From the NCBI RefSeq assembly GCF_019336435.1, contig NZ_JAHWXQ010000004.1:248001-312000 (forward strand): DNA of 64,000 nt, given 5' to 3'. The DNA comes from Pontibacter populi (GTDB taxonomy: Bacteria > Bacteroidota > Bacteroidia > Cytophagales > Hymenobacteraceae). Below, in pieces: positions 9,772-18,074 of this stretch. Position 1 is the stretch's first letter. Each line of letters begins with the position of its first letter. The notes beneath the pieces were generated by a model. The model ran no database searches and had not been told where the DNA came from. It saw nothing but the letters and a program-made list of their open reading frames with translations. Made by a program: the position numbers and the translations under genes.

Positions 9772-10101
9772 TTACCACTTCAGGCGGTTAAGCAATTGCA
9801 CGTCCGTAGAGCGTATGTTGCGGTAGATCATTACAATAATTGCCAGACCAACGCATACTTCGGCGGCGGCAACAGCCATAATGAAAAACACGAAAACCTG
9901 TCCGTTTGTATCTCCGCGGTAAGCAGAAAGTGCTGTAAGTAAAATGTTTGCAGCATTCAGCATCAGCTCCACACACATAAAGATGATGATGGCATTTCGT
10001 CTGGTAAGTACGCCAATTACGCCGATCGCGAAAAGAGCAGTGCTAAAGAACAGGTAATATTCCAGCGGAATGGTTCTGATAATTTCAGGTATCTGATTCA
10101 T
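9772..10101 (-). CDS. nuoK: NADH-quinone oxidoreductase subunit K
   Basis: The 109-residue protein with three membrane segments matches NuoK/Nqo11. The conserved acidic residues of the proton path occur in the second helix (FMCVELMLNAANILL) and the third (AAAEVCVGLAIIV). It sits between the NuoA/J/H part and the antiporter subunits. In the common nuo order nuoJ lies immediately upstream. Here nuoJ is 2.2 kb away, and nuoK instead starts a separate unit behind its own promoter-like sequence. Confidence 0.96.
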   Translation of the reverse strand: MNQIPEIIRTIPLEYYLFFSTALFAIGVIGVLTRRNAIIIFMCVELMLNAANILLTALSAYRGDTNGQVFVFFIMAVAAAEVCVGLAIIVMIYRNIRSTDVQLLNRLKW

Positions 10102-10159
10102 TTTCTGTGTAGTCCGAACGTAGTCCTACTGTTAAAGTATAATCCAATATTTCGTGTCG

Positions 10160-10190
10160 CAAAGTTATCCCGATTTCTTAAATATCCATA
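10160..10190 (-). promoter_or_regulatory. Putative promoter of nuoKLMN
   Basis: On the minus strand TATG, 19 bp and TAACTTTG match the Bacteroidota promoter pattern, with a perfect -7 box and one mismatch in the -33 box. It lies 59 bp upstream of nuoK, where the nuo cluster has been split. Confidence 0.6.
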
Positions 10191-10459
10191 ACATATTTCC
10201 ATACTTCTTAATACCAATCCGCTATATGTAGGCATCTATAGTTTTACTAGTTTGTAATAAGACTTATTCCTGATAAAAATACACCAGAAACAGGTTTTTG
10301 CTTAGTTTTATAGTTTGGCTTTGCTGCCGTTGCTTATACTTTAGTGATAAAGATGCGTAGGTTTATAGTTATACTTGCAGCCCCTGTTTCTATAGTTTAC
10401 AGGCGACCATGCAGTACAAAAATGTGACAATACGAAATGCAATCTGAAACAGAAAAAAC
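10191..10459. other. Divergent spacer between nuoK and the lipoprotein gene
   Basis: Together with the promoter before nuoK this spacer is 358 bp. It holds five TATAGTT-type motifs and no composite repeat module or hairpin that I can support. The plus-strand lipoprotein promoter should lie here, but no convincing -33/-7 pair is visible. Confidence 0.4.
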
Positions 10460-11521
10460 ATGAGACGAGCGTACAATTATCAATCAAACTATAGCGTAGG
10501 CTTACTATATAGCTTTATTATATTAGCAGTATTGATATTACATGGGTGTACTATGGAAGAGAAAAAGGGAACAGAAAAAACAGATGCGGAAACTATAACG
10601 GCAGTAGTTACAGGTAAAACGTTCTACGATAATATTCCTTCGGGCTCAGGCATCGAGACTGCACCAGAGGGCTATTATATCATCGGCGACGATTCTCCGT
10701 TTTTATACCTGGTTGGCAAAGACTTTACTTTCACCGAAAAGTATGCGCTTTTCGATACTTCTGATTTTAAGAATGGCCGCATCCCCAAACCTTTGAAGCC
10801 AGACCTGGAGAGCCTGGCAACTATAAACTATAAAAACAAAAATTACCTGCTTACGCTTGGCTCTGGCTCCTCAGAAGCCCGGAACCTGGGATATTTGATA
10901 GAATTGCCTATAGTTGCCGGGAAAGCTGTTGTAAAACAGTTTAGCTTCAGGAAGCTGATGGATGCGCTGCAACAGGATACAACTGTAGTTGGGGAAGAGT
11001 TGCTGAATATTGAAGGCCTTGCCATTTCAGATGAGAATGTATACCTGCTCCAGCGAGCCCTTAATAAAGCCGGCAATGTTGTCCTGACAATAAAAGTATC
11101 TGACTTCACTGCATTTCTTTTCGAAGATAAGCCCCTTCCAGCCCCAACTGCTACTTTTTTCCGGTTGCCGACATTGCAGCACTATCAGGCTGGTTTCTCA
11201 GGAGCTTTTATTTTAGATGATAAACTATTCTTTACAGCATCTATAGAAAGCGCCCCAAATGCCATTCTCGACGGGGAAGTATTAGGAAGCTACATCGGCT
11301 ATATTCCTTTAGCTGACCTAACTGAAACTATAGCGGCTGGCAAAACTATAGTTGCGAAGGCCGCCAAAGTAACCGACAACAAGGGGAAAACCTATACCGG
11401 CAAAATAGAATCGCTGGTTGTAGAGAAGGCCGATAAGCCTGGTAACTATAGAGTGATAGCCATTTCAGATGATGACCAGGGCCATTCGGAGCTGTTGGAA
11501 GTAGAGTTTATAGTTAAGTAG
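10460..11521 (+). CDS. Predicted lipoprotein of unknown function, beta-propeller-like
   Basis: A 353-residue protein whose N-terminus has a hydrophobic segment ending in the lipobox LHGC, so it should be lipid-anchored in the envelope. Repeated short strand motifs (YYIIGDDSPFLYLV, NYLLTLGSGSSEARN, LLNIEGLAISDENVYLLQR) suggest a propeller that reads or stores a value. The pattern GEELLNIEGL resembles SdiA-regulated or DUF6929-type proteins, but I cannot name the family with certainty. It lies on the plus strand between nuoK and nuoJ and therefore interrupts complex I. The iterated motif occurs several times in its coding sequence, always read as Ile-Val or Thr-Ile, so the gene has been resident for some time. 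Confidence 0.8.
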   Translation: MRRAYNYQSNYSVGLLYSFIILAVLILHGCTMEEKKGTEKTDAETITAVVTGKTFYDNIPSGSGIETAPEGYYIIGDDSPFLYLVGKDFTFTEKYALFDTSDFKNGRIPKPLKPDLESLATINYKNKNYLLTLGSGSSEARNLGYLIELPIVAGKAVVKQFSFRKLMDALQQDTTVVGEELLNIEGLAISDENVYLLQRALNKAGNVVLTIKVSDFTAFLFEDKPLPAPTATFFRLPTLQHYQAGFSGAFILDDKLFFTASIESAPNAILDGEVLGSYIGYIPLADLTETIAAGKTIVAKAAKVTDNKGKTYTGKIESLVVEKADKPGNYRVIAISDDDQGHSELLEVEFIVK

Positions 11522-11585
11522 TGTTTAGTAGAATTTGTCACTCCGAAGGCAGTCGAGGAATCTTACTCGTTCTATAGTTCCTCTT

Positions 11586-12200
11586 TGTCATTTCGAACGA
11601 AGTGACAAATCTATCTCGGCTTATAGTTAGATTATCTACAGTTCTATAGTTTGCTACTCTACAATCTGAACCAAGCTATCCTTTGAAATCACTTTCCATC
11701 CTGGGAGCTCTACTCACCTATTGTTTTATAGTTGGCTTTGGTACCCTCACGGCCGGGAGGCCTCGTCTTCGGGCATCGCGCGGTGTACATTTGCTTTGCT
11801 CCTGCGTCGCAATGCTTTCAGCACCGCAAATCTACAAGGCGCTCAACCCAAAGACTGTGAATTTTCGCATAGCAACCGCTAAGTGTAGTTTGAACCTGCT
11901 CACTTCGAGATTTACCGGGATTATAGTTTCGTAAGGCCAGGTAAACCTGTCCTGCTCGTGGACTGGAATCATAAAACTATAGTTTAGAAACAAGCAAAGG
12001 TGGAACTGTCCCCTTGAGGGGACTACAGGGGTGTTGTAACGGCAACTATAAAATTGTAAACCAAACTATAGCAACAACAGAAATTCCCCTCTTGGGAGGG
12101 GTAGGGGTGGGTTAAAACCGCAACTATAGAACCATAATTCAAACTATAGCGGTAACCGAAAGCTCCCCTCCTTGGGTAAGAAGGGGTTTGGGGTGGTTGG
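11586..12200 (+). repeat. Composite repeat island 2 (E1-A-D-C1-B-C2)
   Basis: Modules in order: E1 11586-11620; A 11668-11860 (CTCACGGCCGGGAGGCC core, ending CCCAAAGACTGTGA); D 11935-11952; C1 12008-12035 (GTCCCCTTGAGGGGAC); TATAGTT linker 12043-12076; B 12083-12115 (CCCCTCTTGGGAGGGG); C2 12159-12200. The island lies between two convergent genes, the lipoprotein and nuoJ. Open frames inside it are not conserved between copies, so it is treated as non-coding. Confidence 0.85.
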
Positions 12201-12283
12201 ACCAACGGGAACTATAAAACTTTACCTCTAACTATAGCAATAGCTTTATCCCTCTAATCCTGTAAATCCCGGTAAAACAAAAA

Positions 12284-12317
12284 AAAGGGCTGCAACTATA
12301 AAATTGCAGCCCCTTTA
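12284..12317 (-). terminator. Terminator after nuoJ
   Basis: The stem AAGGGGCTGCAA with TTGCAGCCC-TT (one bulge) is followed by a T-run on the minus strand, 21 bp after the nuoJ stop. It shows that the nuoA-J transcript ends here and does not run on to nuoK. Confidence 0.88.
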
Positions 12318-12337
12318 TATTTTTTAAGCAGTTCGGA

Positions 12338-12850
12338 TTAGAAGTGTCTTTCTCCGGTTTCTTTCTTACCTAACATTACGGCACCAACCATGGCAACCAG
12401 GAACAGCACCGATGCTAATTCGAATGGCAGCAGGTATTTTGTGAACAGGACCTTACCCAGGTTCTCTACCATACCGATCTGTGAGTTAAAGTTTTCGGCA
12501 TCATAGGTTCCTACATGGGCATCCTTCAGGGCTGCGAACATCACTATAAAAAGTAAGCCGCCAGCTATAGTTCCGGTAATTCTGGTCACAGCAGATGCTT
12601 TCGGGTCGTGATCATTCTTGCCAACACTAAGGAACATGATCACAAACAGGAACAATACCATGATCGCTCCGGCGTAAACGATGATGTTTACGGCAGCCAG
12701 GAACTGCGCATTCAGCAGAATATAGTGTGCTGAAATAGTGAAGAAGGTAATGATCAGGAAAATAATGCTGTGCACCGGGTTTTTAGATAGTACTACCATC
12801 AGGGCGCAAAGCAATGTAAGCGAAGCCAGGAAATAGAACACGTTCTCCAT
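12338..12850 (-). CDS. nuoJ: NADH-quinone oxidoreductase subunit J
   Basis: A 170-residue membrane protein with about five hydrophobic segments. SKNPVHSIIFLIITFF and VNIIVYAGAIMVLFLFVIM are the hallmark helices of NuoJ/Nqo10, the latter containing the pi-bulge region involved in coupling. It belongs to the membrane arm beside NuoA, NuoH and NuoK. It starts 7 bp after nuoI and is the last gene of the upstream nuo unit. Confidence 0.96.
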   Translation of the reverse strand: MENVFYFLASLTLLCALMVVLSKNPVHSIIFLIITFFTISAHYILLNAQFLAAVNIIVYAGAIMVLFLFVIMFLSVGKNDHDPKASAVTRITGTIAGGLLFIVMFAALKDAHVGTYDAENFNSQIGMVENLGKVLFTKYLLPFELASVLFLVAMVGAVMLGKKETGERHF

Positions 12851-12857
12851 TATGGGA

Positions 12858-13367
12858 TTATTTTGTTTCAGTGGTTTTTAAAGGCTCCACCAGTCGGTCT
12901 TTGCCATAAATAAATTCGTCGCGCTCGTAGCGGGCAGGTGCAAGTTTATCGTCCTGCAGGAAGATAGCAGCTTTAGGGCACGCCTCTTCGCATAGCCCGC
13001 AGAAAATGCAACGCAGCATGTTCACTTCGTATGTAACTGCGTATTTTTCCTCACGGTACAGATGCTCTTCCCCAGCTTTACGCTCTCCGGCAGTCATGGT
13101 AATGGCTTCTGCAGGGCATGCTACCGCGCAAAGTCCGCAGGCAGTACAACGCTCCGCGCCGTTCTCATCACGCTTTAACACGTGCAGGCCACGCCAGATA
13201 TCGCTGCGCTCGCGCGTTTGCTCCGGGTAATTTATAGTTGCCTTCTTTTTAAAGAAGTGTTTTAACGTAATACCTAAGCCCTGTGCAATTGCCGGAAGAT
13301 AAGCCCTTTCTGCAAAGGTCATCTCGCGCTTCTGCACTTTCTTGCTTCTATTTGATAATGGTTCCAT
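12858..13367 (-). CDS. nuoI: NADH-quinone oxidoreductase subunit I (two 4Fe-4S)
   Basis: The 169-residue ferredoxin-like subunit carries two clusters: CTACGLCAVACPAEAI and CIFCGLCEEACPKAAI, the ligands of N6a and N6b. It passes electrons from the NuoG wire to NuoB and sits at the junction with the membrane arm. An internal Met (MTFAERAYLP) is an alternative start, but the preceding basic NRSKK tract looks like family sequence, so the longer form is kept. Its stop is 7 bp before nuoJ, and nuoH lies 65 bp upstream. Confidence 0.95.
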   Translation of the reverse strand: MEPLSNRSKKVQKREMTFAERAYLPAIAQGLGITLKHFFKKKATINYPEQTRERSDIWRGLHVLKRDENGAERCTACGLCAVACPAEAITMTAGERKAGEEHLYREEKYAVTYEVNMLRCIFCGLCEEACPKAAIFLQDDKLAPARYERDEFIYGKDRLVEPLKTTETK

Positions 13368-13432
13368 TATATCTCGTCTCCGTTATGATCAGCTATACTT
13401 GTAGTATAACAATCAGATTTCGGTACTATAGT

Positions 13433-14488
13433 TTAAAATAAAGAATCTTTCAGCAGAATAGCGCCACCTGTCAGTACCATGTTCAGTATTGCAAGCGGAA
13501 TCAGTATCTGCCAGCCCAGCTTCATTAGTTGGTCATAACGGAAGCGCGGAAGCGTCCAGCGAACCCACATAAAGAAGAAGATAAAGGCAAATATCTTGGC
13601 AAACATTACAGCTACACCAACCAAAGTTACCACGTTATTGGCCAGTACCGGATCGCTGATAGCCGAACGCAGGTTCTCCATGAACGGGAAGTTGTAAGCA
13701 CCAAAGTATAGTGTTGACATTACAGCCGATACTACAAAGATGTTGATATACTCCGCAAACAGGTACATACCCAGTTTCATAGAGCCATACTCGGTGTGGT
13801 AACCACCAATAAGTTCAGCTTCAGATTCCGGTAAGTCGAATGGCGTACGGTTAGTTTCAGCAAAAGCACACACCAGGAAAATGATAAAGCCAAGCGGCTG
13901 GTACCAGATGTTCCAGTTAAAGCCCTGCTGCTGCTCTGCGATCTCTCTTAACGAAAGTGAGCCTGTCATCATCAGCACTGCGATCAGCGAAAGACCCATG
14001 GCCAGTTCGTAACTAATGTTCTGCGATGCTGCACGAATGGCGCCCAGCAGCGAGAATTTATTATTCGAAGCCCATCCACCGATCATCAGGCCATATACAC
14101 CCAGCGATACAATACCAAAAACATACAGTACGCCGATGTTAACATCGATAGCCTGCAGCCATATTTCGCGGCCTCCAACTATAAGCATGTCGCCAAACGG
14201 AATAACCGCGCTCGACATTGTTGCTACCAGCATGGCAATACCCGGGCCGATAATGAACAGCGCTTTATTTGCTTTGGCAGGTATAAATTCTTCTTTAAAG
14301 AACAGTTTACCGGCATCGGCAAGCGGCTGCAGTAATCCGAAAGGACCAGCACGGTTCGGGCCCACACGATCCTGGATAAAAGCTGCTATTTTACGCTCAA
14401 AGTAAGTTGAATAGGTAGCGATCAGTAGAGTGATACCGAAAATTACCAGGATAAAAATCCCTTTATATATTAGGTCTACAGACTCCAT
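13433..14488 (-). CDS. nuoH: NADH-quinone oxidoreductase subunit H
   Basis: The 351-residue protein with about eight membrane helices is NuoH/Nqo8, which forms most of the quinone chamber. RVGPNRAGPFGLLQPLADA and AETNRTPFDLPESEAELIGG are the two signature loops (family motifs 1 and 2), and YHTEYGSMKLGMY follows. It starts 2 bp after the nuoG stop, so the two are probably translationally coupled. Confidence 0.97.
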   Translation of the reverse strand: MESVDLIYKGIFILVIFGITLLIATYSTYFERKIAAFIQDRVGPNRAGPFGLLQPLADAGKLFFKEEFIPAKANKALFIIGPGIAMLVATMSSAVIPFGDMLIVGGREIWLQAIDVNIGVLYVFGIVSLGVYGLMIGGWASNNKFSLLGAIRAASQNISYELAMGLSLIAVLMMTGSLSLREIAEQQQGFNWNIWYQPLGFIIFLVCAFAETNRTPFDLPESEAELIGGYHTEYGSMKLGMYLFAEYINIFVVSAVMSTLYFGAYNFPFMENLRSAISDPVLANNVVTLVGVAVMFAKIFAFIFFFMWVRWTLPRFRYDQLMKLGWQILIPLAILNMVLTGGAILLKDSLF

Positions 14489-14490
14489 GT

Positions 14491-15471
14491 TTATTCCTGT
14501 GGCAGGTTTTTCTTGGTAGAACTTGGTAAGTTAGGCACGATAGGCACATTCAGCACCGGCAACTCGTAATGGTTGGCCGAAATTACAGAATTGCGCTCAA
14601 TATGACGCGGTCCTTCAATTGTCCAGTCCTTTGTTTCTTTTTTATCGAAGCGGCAGGTGTTACAGATAAACTCTTCTACTTCGTTGTACTGGTCCTTGCG
14701 GGCTGTTACGCGCAATACTTCTTCGCCACGTGTCCAGAGCGTTACTTTACCAGAGCAGGTCGGGCAGTCGCGGTGTGCGTCCATTGGCTTTGTAAACCAA
14801 ACACGGTTCTTAAAGCGCCAGGTCTTATCTGTAAGCGCACCTACAGGGCACACATCAATCACGTTTCCAGAGAAATCGTTATCGATCACGTTCTCAATGT
14901 ACGTACCGATCTCAGCAGCATCGCCACGGCCTAACACGCCATGCACACGGTTGGCTGTGATCTGGTCAGCAGTATACACGCAACGATAGCACAAAATACA
15001 GCGCGTCATGTGCAGCTGTATGTAAGGGCCAAGATCAATCTTGTTGAATTTACGACGCTCTTCCTCGTAACGTGTAGCACTTACACCATGCTCGTAAGAA
15101 AGGTCCTGCAGATCGCACTCACCAGCCTGGTCGCAGATAGGGCAATCCAGTGGGTGGTTGATCAACAGCATTTCCACGATGCCTTTACGGGCATTCAGAA
15201 CATCTTCGTTGGTCGTATTCTCTACCACCATGCCATCCTGCACTGGCGTAATGCACGATGCTACCAGTTTAGGCATAGGGCGTGGGTCTTTGGCAGAACC
15301 CTGCGTTACTTTTACAAGGCACACACGGCACTTACCGCCACTGCCTTTTAATGGAGTATAGTAACACATGGCAGGCGGCACTACACTGCCACCAATTTTT
15401 CTGGCGGCCTGCAGGATGGTAGTTCCATCTTCTACCTCTACTTCAATGCCATCGAACGTTATTTTAGCCAT
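14491..15471 (-). CDS. nuoG: NADH-quinone oxidoreductase subunit G, short form
   Basis: The protein has 326 residues. The N-terminal 2Fe-2S domain is intact (CYYTPLKGSGGKCRVC). HPLDCPICDQAGECDLQ gives the His/Cys ligands of N5, and CILCYRC with CPVGAL gives N4. The chain continues only into a cysteine-containing segment (DCPTCSG...ICNTCRF), resembling the start of the molybdopterin-family Fe-S domain, and then ends. The large C-terminal domain of E. coli NuoG (about 900 residues in all) is missing. To my knowledge such short forms occur in other Bacteroidota, so this is not a pseudogene. It should still carry electrons from NuoF to NuoI. Confidence 0.93.
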   Translation of the reverse strand: MAKITFDGIEVEVEDGTTILQAARKIGGSVVPPAMCYYTPLKGSGGKCRVCLVKVTQGSAKDPRPMPKLVASCITPVQDGMVVENTTNEDVLNARKGIVEMLLINHPLDCPICDQAGECDLQDLSYEHGVSATRYEEERRKFNKIDLGPYIQLHMTRCILCYRCVYTADQITANRVHGVLGRGDAAEIGTYIENVIDNDFSGNVIDVCPVGALTDKTWRFKNRVWFTKPMDAHRDCPTCSGKVTLWTRGEEVLRVTARKDQYNEVEEFICNTCRFDKKETKDWTIEGPRHIERNSVISANHYELPVLNVPIVPNLPSSTKKNLPQE

Positions 15472-15577
15472 TATTTCGTTGTTCGTTTTTCGTGGTTCAT
15501 GAGATTGCAGAACTACGAACTTTATAATTTACTTTTTATACTATACCAGTAACACTGGTTATCACTTCAGGCATTTT

Positions 15578-15904
15578 CTAATTCGAGACCGCTTTCAGGC
15601 CAACTATAGATGCAATAAGTGTTGTTATAAAGAACAGTCTCCAGAACTCAGCAGGCTCTTTAAAGAAGAATATCCCCATAAGCACAGTGCCAACTGCTCC
15701 AATTCCTGTCCAGACAGCATAAGCCGTTCCAATTGGCAGGGTTTGGGTTGCTTTCACCAGTAAGACCATACTCACAGTTAAGCAAACTATAAACCCGATG
15801 TACCAGTAGGTAGCTGCTATTCCTGTTGCTTGTTTGGCCTTGCCTAAACAGGAGGTAAATCCTACTTCAAACAGCCCGGCAATAATTAACAGTATCCAGT
15901 TCAT
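15578..15904 (-). CDS. gdx: SMR transporter, Gdx/SugE type (guanidinium exporter)
   Basis: A 108-residue protein with four membrane helices. Glu13 in helix 1 (AGLFEVGFT) is the universal proton/substrate site of small multidrug resistance proteins, and PIGTAYAVWTGIGAVGT is the dimer signature. The N-terminus MNWILLIIAGLFEV and that signature resemble SugE/Gdx more than EmrE, so guanidinium export is the likely activity. It lies inside the nuo operon between nuoF and nuoG, same strand, with spacers of 79 and 106 bp, so it is probably co-transcribed. I see no guanidine riboswitch in the short upstream spacer. Confidence 0.88.
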   Translation of the reverse strand: MNWILLIIAGLFEVGFTSCLGKAKQATGIAATYWYIGFIVCLTVSMVLLVKATQTLPIGTAYAVWTGIGAVGTVLMGIFFFKEPAEFWRLFFITTLIASIVGLKAVSN

Positions 15905-15983
15905 CTTTTCAAGTTGCTATTCACTTGCTCTTCTACCGCATAGCATCCAGGAACATCCTGAAAGCCGGTGAATAAGTGTATTC

Positions 15984-17330
15984 TTAAGCTTCTATAGTTG
16001 CTAATTGACCTCTGTATACTGCTCCTGGTAATATTGCTTCTTTCGGATGCTTGATGTGCCACTCAAACTCATCGCGGAAGTGACGGATTGCACTTGCTAC
16101 CGGCCATGCTGCTGCATCACCCAGTGGGCAAATAGTATTACCCTCAATCTGCTTGGCAACACTTACTAACAGGTCTATGTCCTGCTGATGTCCGTGACCG
16201 TGCTCGATGCGGTGCAATACTTTTTCCATCCAGCCTGTACCTTCACGGCAAGGGCTGCACTGGCCACACGACTCATGATGATAGAATCTTGCATAGTTCC
16301 AGGTGTTGCGTACAATGCACTGGTCTTCATCGAAAACTATAAATGCACCGGAACCTAACATTGAACCACTCACAAAACCACCATCAGATAATGATTCATA
16401 AGTCATTAGTCGGTCTTCGCCGGCAGCTGTTTTAGTTATCAGGTTAGCAGGCAGAATTGGAACAGAAGAACCTCCTGGCACTACGGCCTTCAGTTGCTTG
16501 CCTTTCCAGATACCACCGCAGTATTCGTCAGAGTAAATGAATTCTTCAACCGGAACACCCAGCTCGATCTCGTAAACGCCCGGCTTGTTGATGTTACCGC
16601 TGCATGAGAACAGTTTTGTACCGGTACTTCTACCGATACCGATCTTCGCATACTCTGCACCACCGTTGTTCACGATCCAAGGCACAGATGCGATAGACTC
16701 CACATTATTCACCACTGTTGGCGAAGCAAACAAACCTTTCACAGCCGGGAATGGCGGCTTGTTACGCGGGTTACCACGCTTACCTTCCAACGATTCCAGC
16801 AGAGCAGTTTCTTCACCGCAGATATAAGCACCACCACCCGGAGCTACATGCAGGTCCAGGTCGTAGCCAGAACCAAGTATGTTTTTACCCAGCAAACCGG
16901 CGGCATACGCTTCCGCAATCGCTTTCTCCAGGATGCGCAGCACAAACATCAACTCACCACGGATATAGATATATGATGTGTTCGCACCCAACGCGTAGCT
17001 CGATGTGATCATACCTTCTATCAGAGAGTGTGGTGTTTTCTCCATGAAGTAGCGGTCCTTGAACGTGCCTGGCTCCGACTCATCGGCGTTGCAAACCAGG
17101 TAACGCGGAACACCTTCCGGTTTCGCCAGGAAGCTCCACTTCATACCAGTCGGGAAGCCGGCACCACCACGACCACGCAGGCCTGATGTTTTTACTTCTT
17201 CCACCACCTCGTCCGGAGACATCGTTTTCAGGGCTTTCTCTACCGAGCGGTAGCCGCCATGCTTACGATATACTTCCAGGGTCTCGATGCCTGGTACGTT
17301 TATATGTTCGGTTAATATTTTAATTCCCAT
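15984..17330 (-). CDS. nuoF: NADH-quinone oxidoreductase subunit F (NADH/FMN site)
   Basis: The 448-residue NuoF shows the NADH-binding glycine-rich loop (GLRGRGGAGFPTGMKW), the FMN-binding region (CNADESEPGTFKDR) and the 4Fe-4S ligands ESCGQCSPCREG plus a distal Cys in NTICPLGDAA. It oxidises NADH at the tip of the peripheral arm. A 146-bp spacer containing an inverted repeat separates it from nuoE, and gdx follows 79 bp later. Confidence 0.97.
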   Translation of the reverse strand: MGIKILTEHINVPGIETLEVYRKHGGYRSVEKALKTMSPDEVVEEVKTSGLRGRGGAGFPTGMKWSFLAKPEGVPRYLVCNADESEPGTFKDRYFMEKTPHSLIEGMITSSYALGANTSYIYIRGELMFVLRILEKAIAEAYAAGLLGKNILGSGYDLDLHVAPGGGAYICGEETALLESLEGKRGNPRNKPPFPAVKGLFASPTVVNNVESIASVPWIVNNGGAEYAKIGIGRSTGTKLFSCSGNINKPGVYEIELGVPVEEFIYSDEYCGGIWKGKQLKAVVPGGSSVPILPANLITKTAAGEDRLMTYESLSDGGFVSGSMLGSGAFIVFDEDQCIVRNTWNYARFYHHESCGQCSPCREGTGWMEKVLHRIEHGHGHQQDIDLLVSVAKQIEGNTICPLGDAAAWPVASAIRHFRDEFEWHIKHPKEAILPGAVYRGQLATIEA

Positions 17331-17412
17331 TGTTACAGGATATATAGCTTGGCAGTTACTTTATAGTTTGCTGCCTGATTATACTTTATTGTTAGCTGAC
17401 AAATGACAGTGT

Positions 17413-17455
17413 GACAAAGGACAAAAGAGGAAATTGTAAAAAAATGTCCTTTGTC
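17413..17455. repeat. Inverted repeat between nuoE and nuoF
   Basis: Perfect 11-bp arms GACAAAGGACA (17413-17423) and TGTCCTTTGTC (17445-17455), followed by further TCTTTTGTC copies up to 17478. A related module sits at 57084-57131. It could form a hairpin within the nuo transcript and lower expression of nuoF onward, but it lacks a clean terminator T-run. Confidence 0.6.
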
Positions 17456-17476
17456 TTTTGTCTAATAGTCTTTTGT

Positions 17477-18013
17477 CTATTGTGCCTGATGATAAGGTGT
17501 CTCTACCTCGGTGTTGCGCATTGTTTCCAGGAACTGATCCAGCTTTTCTTCTGTATCAATGTTCTCATAAAACTTCTCGCGTACCTGCAGCATCGGGCCT
17601 GTTCCGCACGAAGCAAGGCATTCCACTGGCTTCAGGGTAAACATACCGTCGGCAGTGGTCTCTCCTTCTTCTATGTTCAGCTTCTCCTTCAGCATATCGA
17701 TCACCTGGTCGGCGCCACGCAGGCAGCAAGGGCCTGTACGGCATACTTCCAGCACGTGCTTGCCAACCGGTTTCAGGTTGAACATGGTATAGAACGTAGC
17801 CACTTCGTAAACTTCGATGGGCTGAATGTTCAGGATTTCGGCAATTTTATCCATCGCCTGCGGGCTCAGCCAGCCACCAAATTCTGCCTGTGCTACGTGC
17901 ATGATAGGTAGAATAGCGGATTTCTGACGTCCTTCCGGGTAATGGCTGATGTAGCGCTGGATCTCGGCCATGCCTGCATCAGAAAACTTTACTTCGTTTA
18001 TAGTCTCTGCCAT
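17477..18013 (-). CDS. nuoE: NADH-quinone oxidoreductase subunit E (2Fe-2S)
   Basis: The 178-residue thioredoxin-like ferredoxin subunit has its 2Fe-2S ligands in CRTGPCCLRG and in CLASCGTGP, the usual N1a pattern. It pairs with NuoF to form the NADH dehydrogenase tip. I chose the Met of MAETINEVKF. A Met at 18043 would add ten residues that read through the iterated motif and look unconserved. It lies 62 bp after nuoD, or 32 bp if the longer start is used. Confidence 0.93.
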   Translation of the reverse strand: MAETINEVKFSDAGMAEIQRYISHYPEGRQKSAILPIMHVAQAEFGGWLSPQAMDKIAEILNIQPIEVYEVATFYTMFNLKPVGKHVLEVCRTGPCCLRGADQVIDMLKEKLNIEEGETTADGMFTLKPVECLASCGTGPMLQVREKFYENIDTEEKLDQFLETMRNTEVETPYHQAQ

Positions 18014-18074
18014 TTTATAGTTGTCATCGGCTGTTTCAGGCAACCAATGTTAAATGGTAATAAAATCTAAAATA

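Noticed and set aside
9362..9826. Open frame across nuoL and nuoK on the plus strand
   Set aside because: Crosses two intact genes in antisense and encodes a His/Gln-rich chain without motif.
11683..11934. Short open frames inside module A copies (also at 4400-4600, 23017-23205, 40362-40721 and 50855-51073)
   Set aside because: Frames, starts and stops differ between copies of the same repeat and the sequences drift in all three codon positions, so coding is unlikely.
10102..12337. Insertion sequence or phage as the cause of the nuo split
   Set aside because: The insert contains only one lipoprotein gene and repeat modules, with no transposase, integrase or terminal inverted repeats at its edges.
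14491..15471. nuoG as a truncated pseudogene
   Set aside because: The stop is followed 2 bp later by nuoH, no remnant of the large domain is present downstream, and the iron-sulfur ligands are intact, so this is a short functional form.
15905..15983. Guanidine riboswitch before the SMR gene
   Set aside because: The 79-bp spacer has neither paired ACGG/ACGR hairpin loops (guanidine-II) nor room for the other classes.
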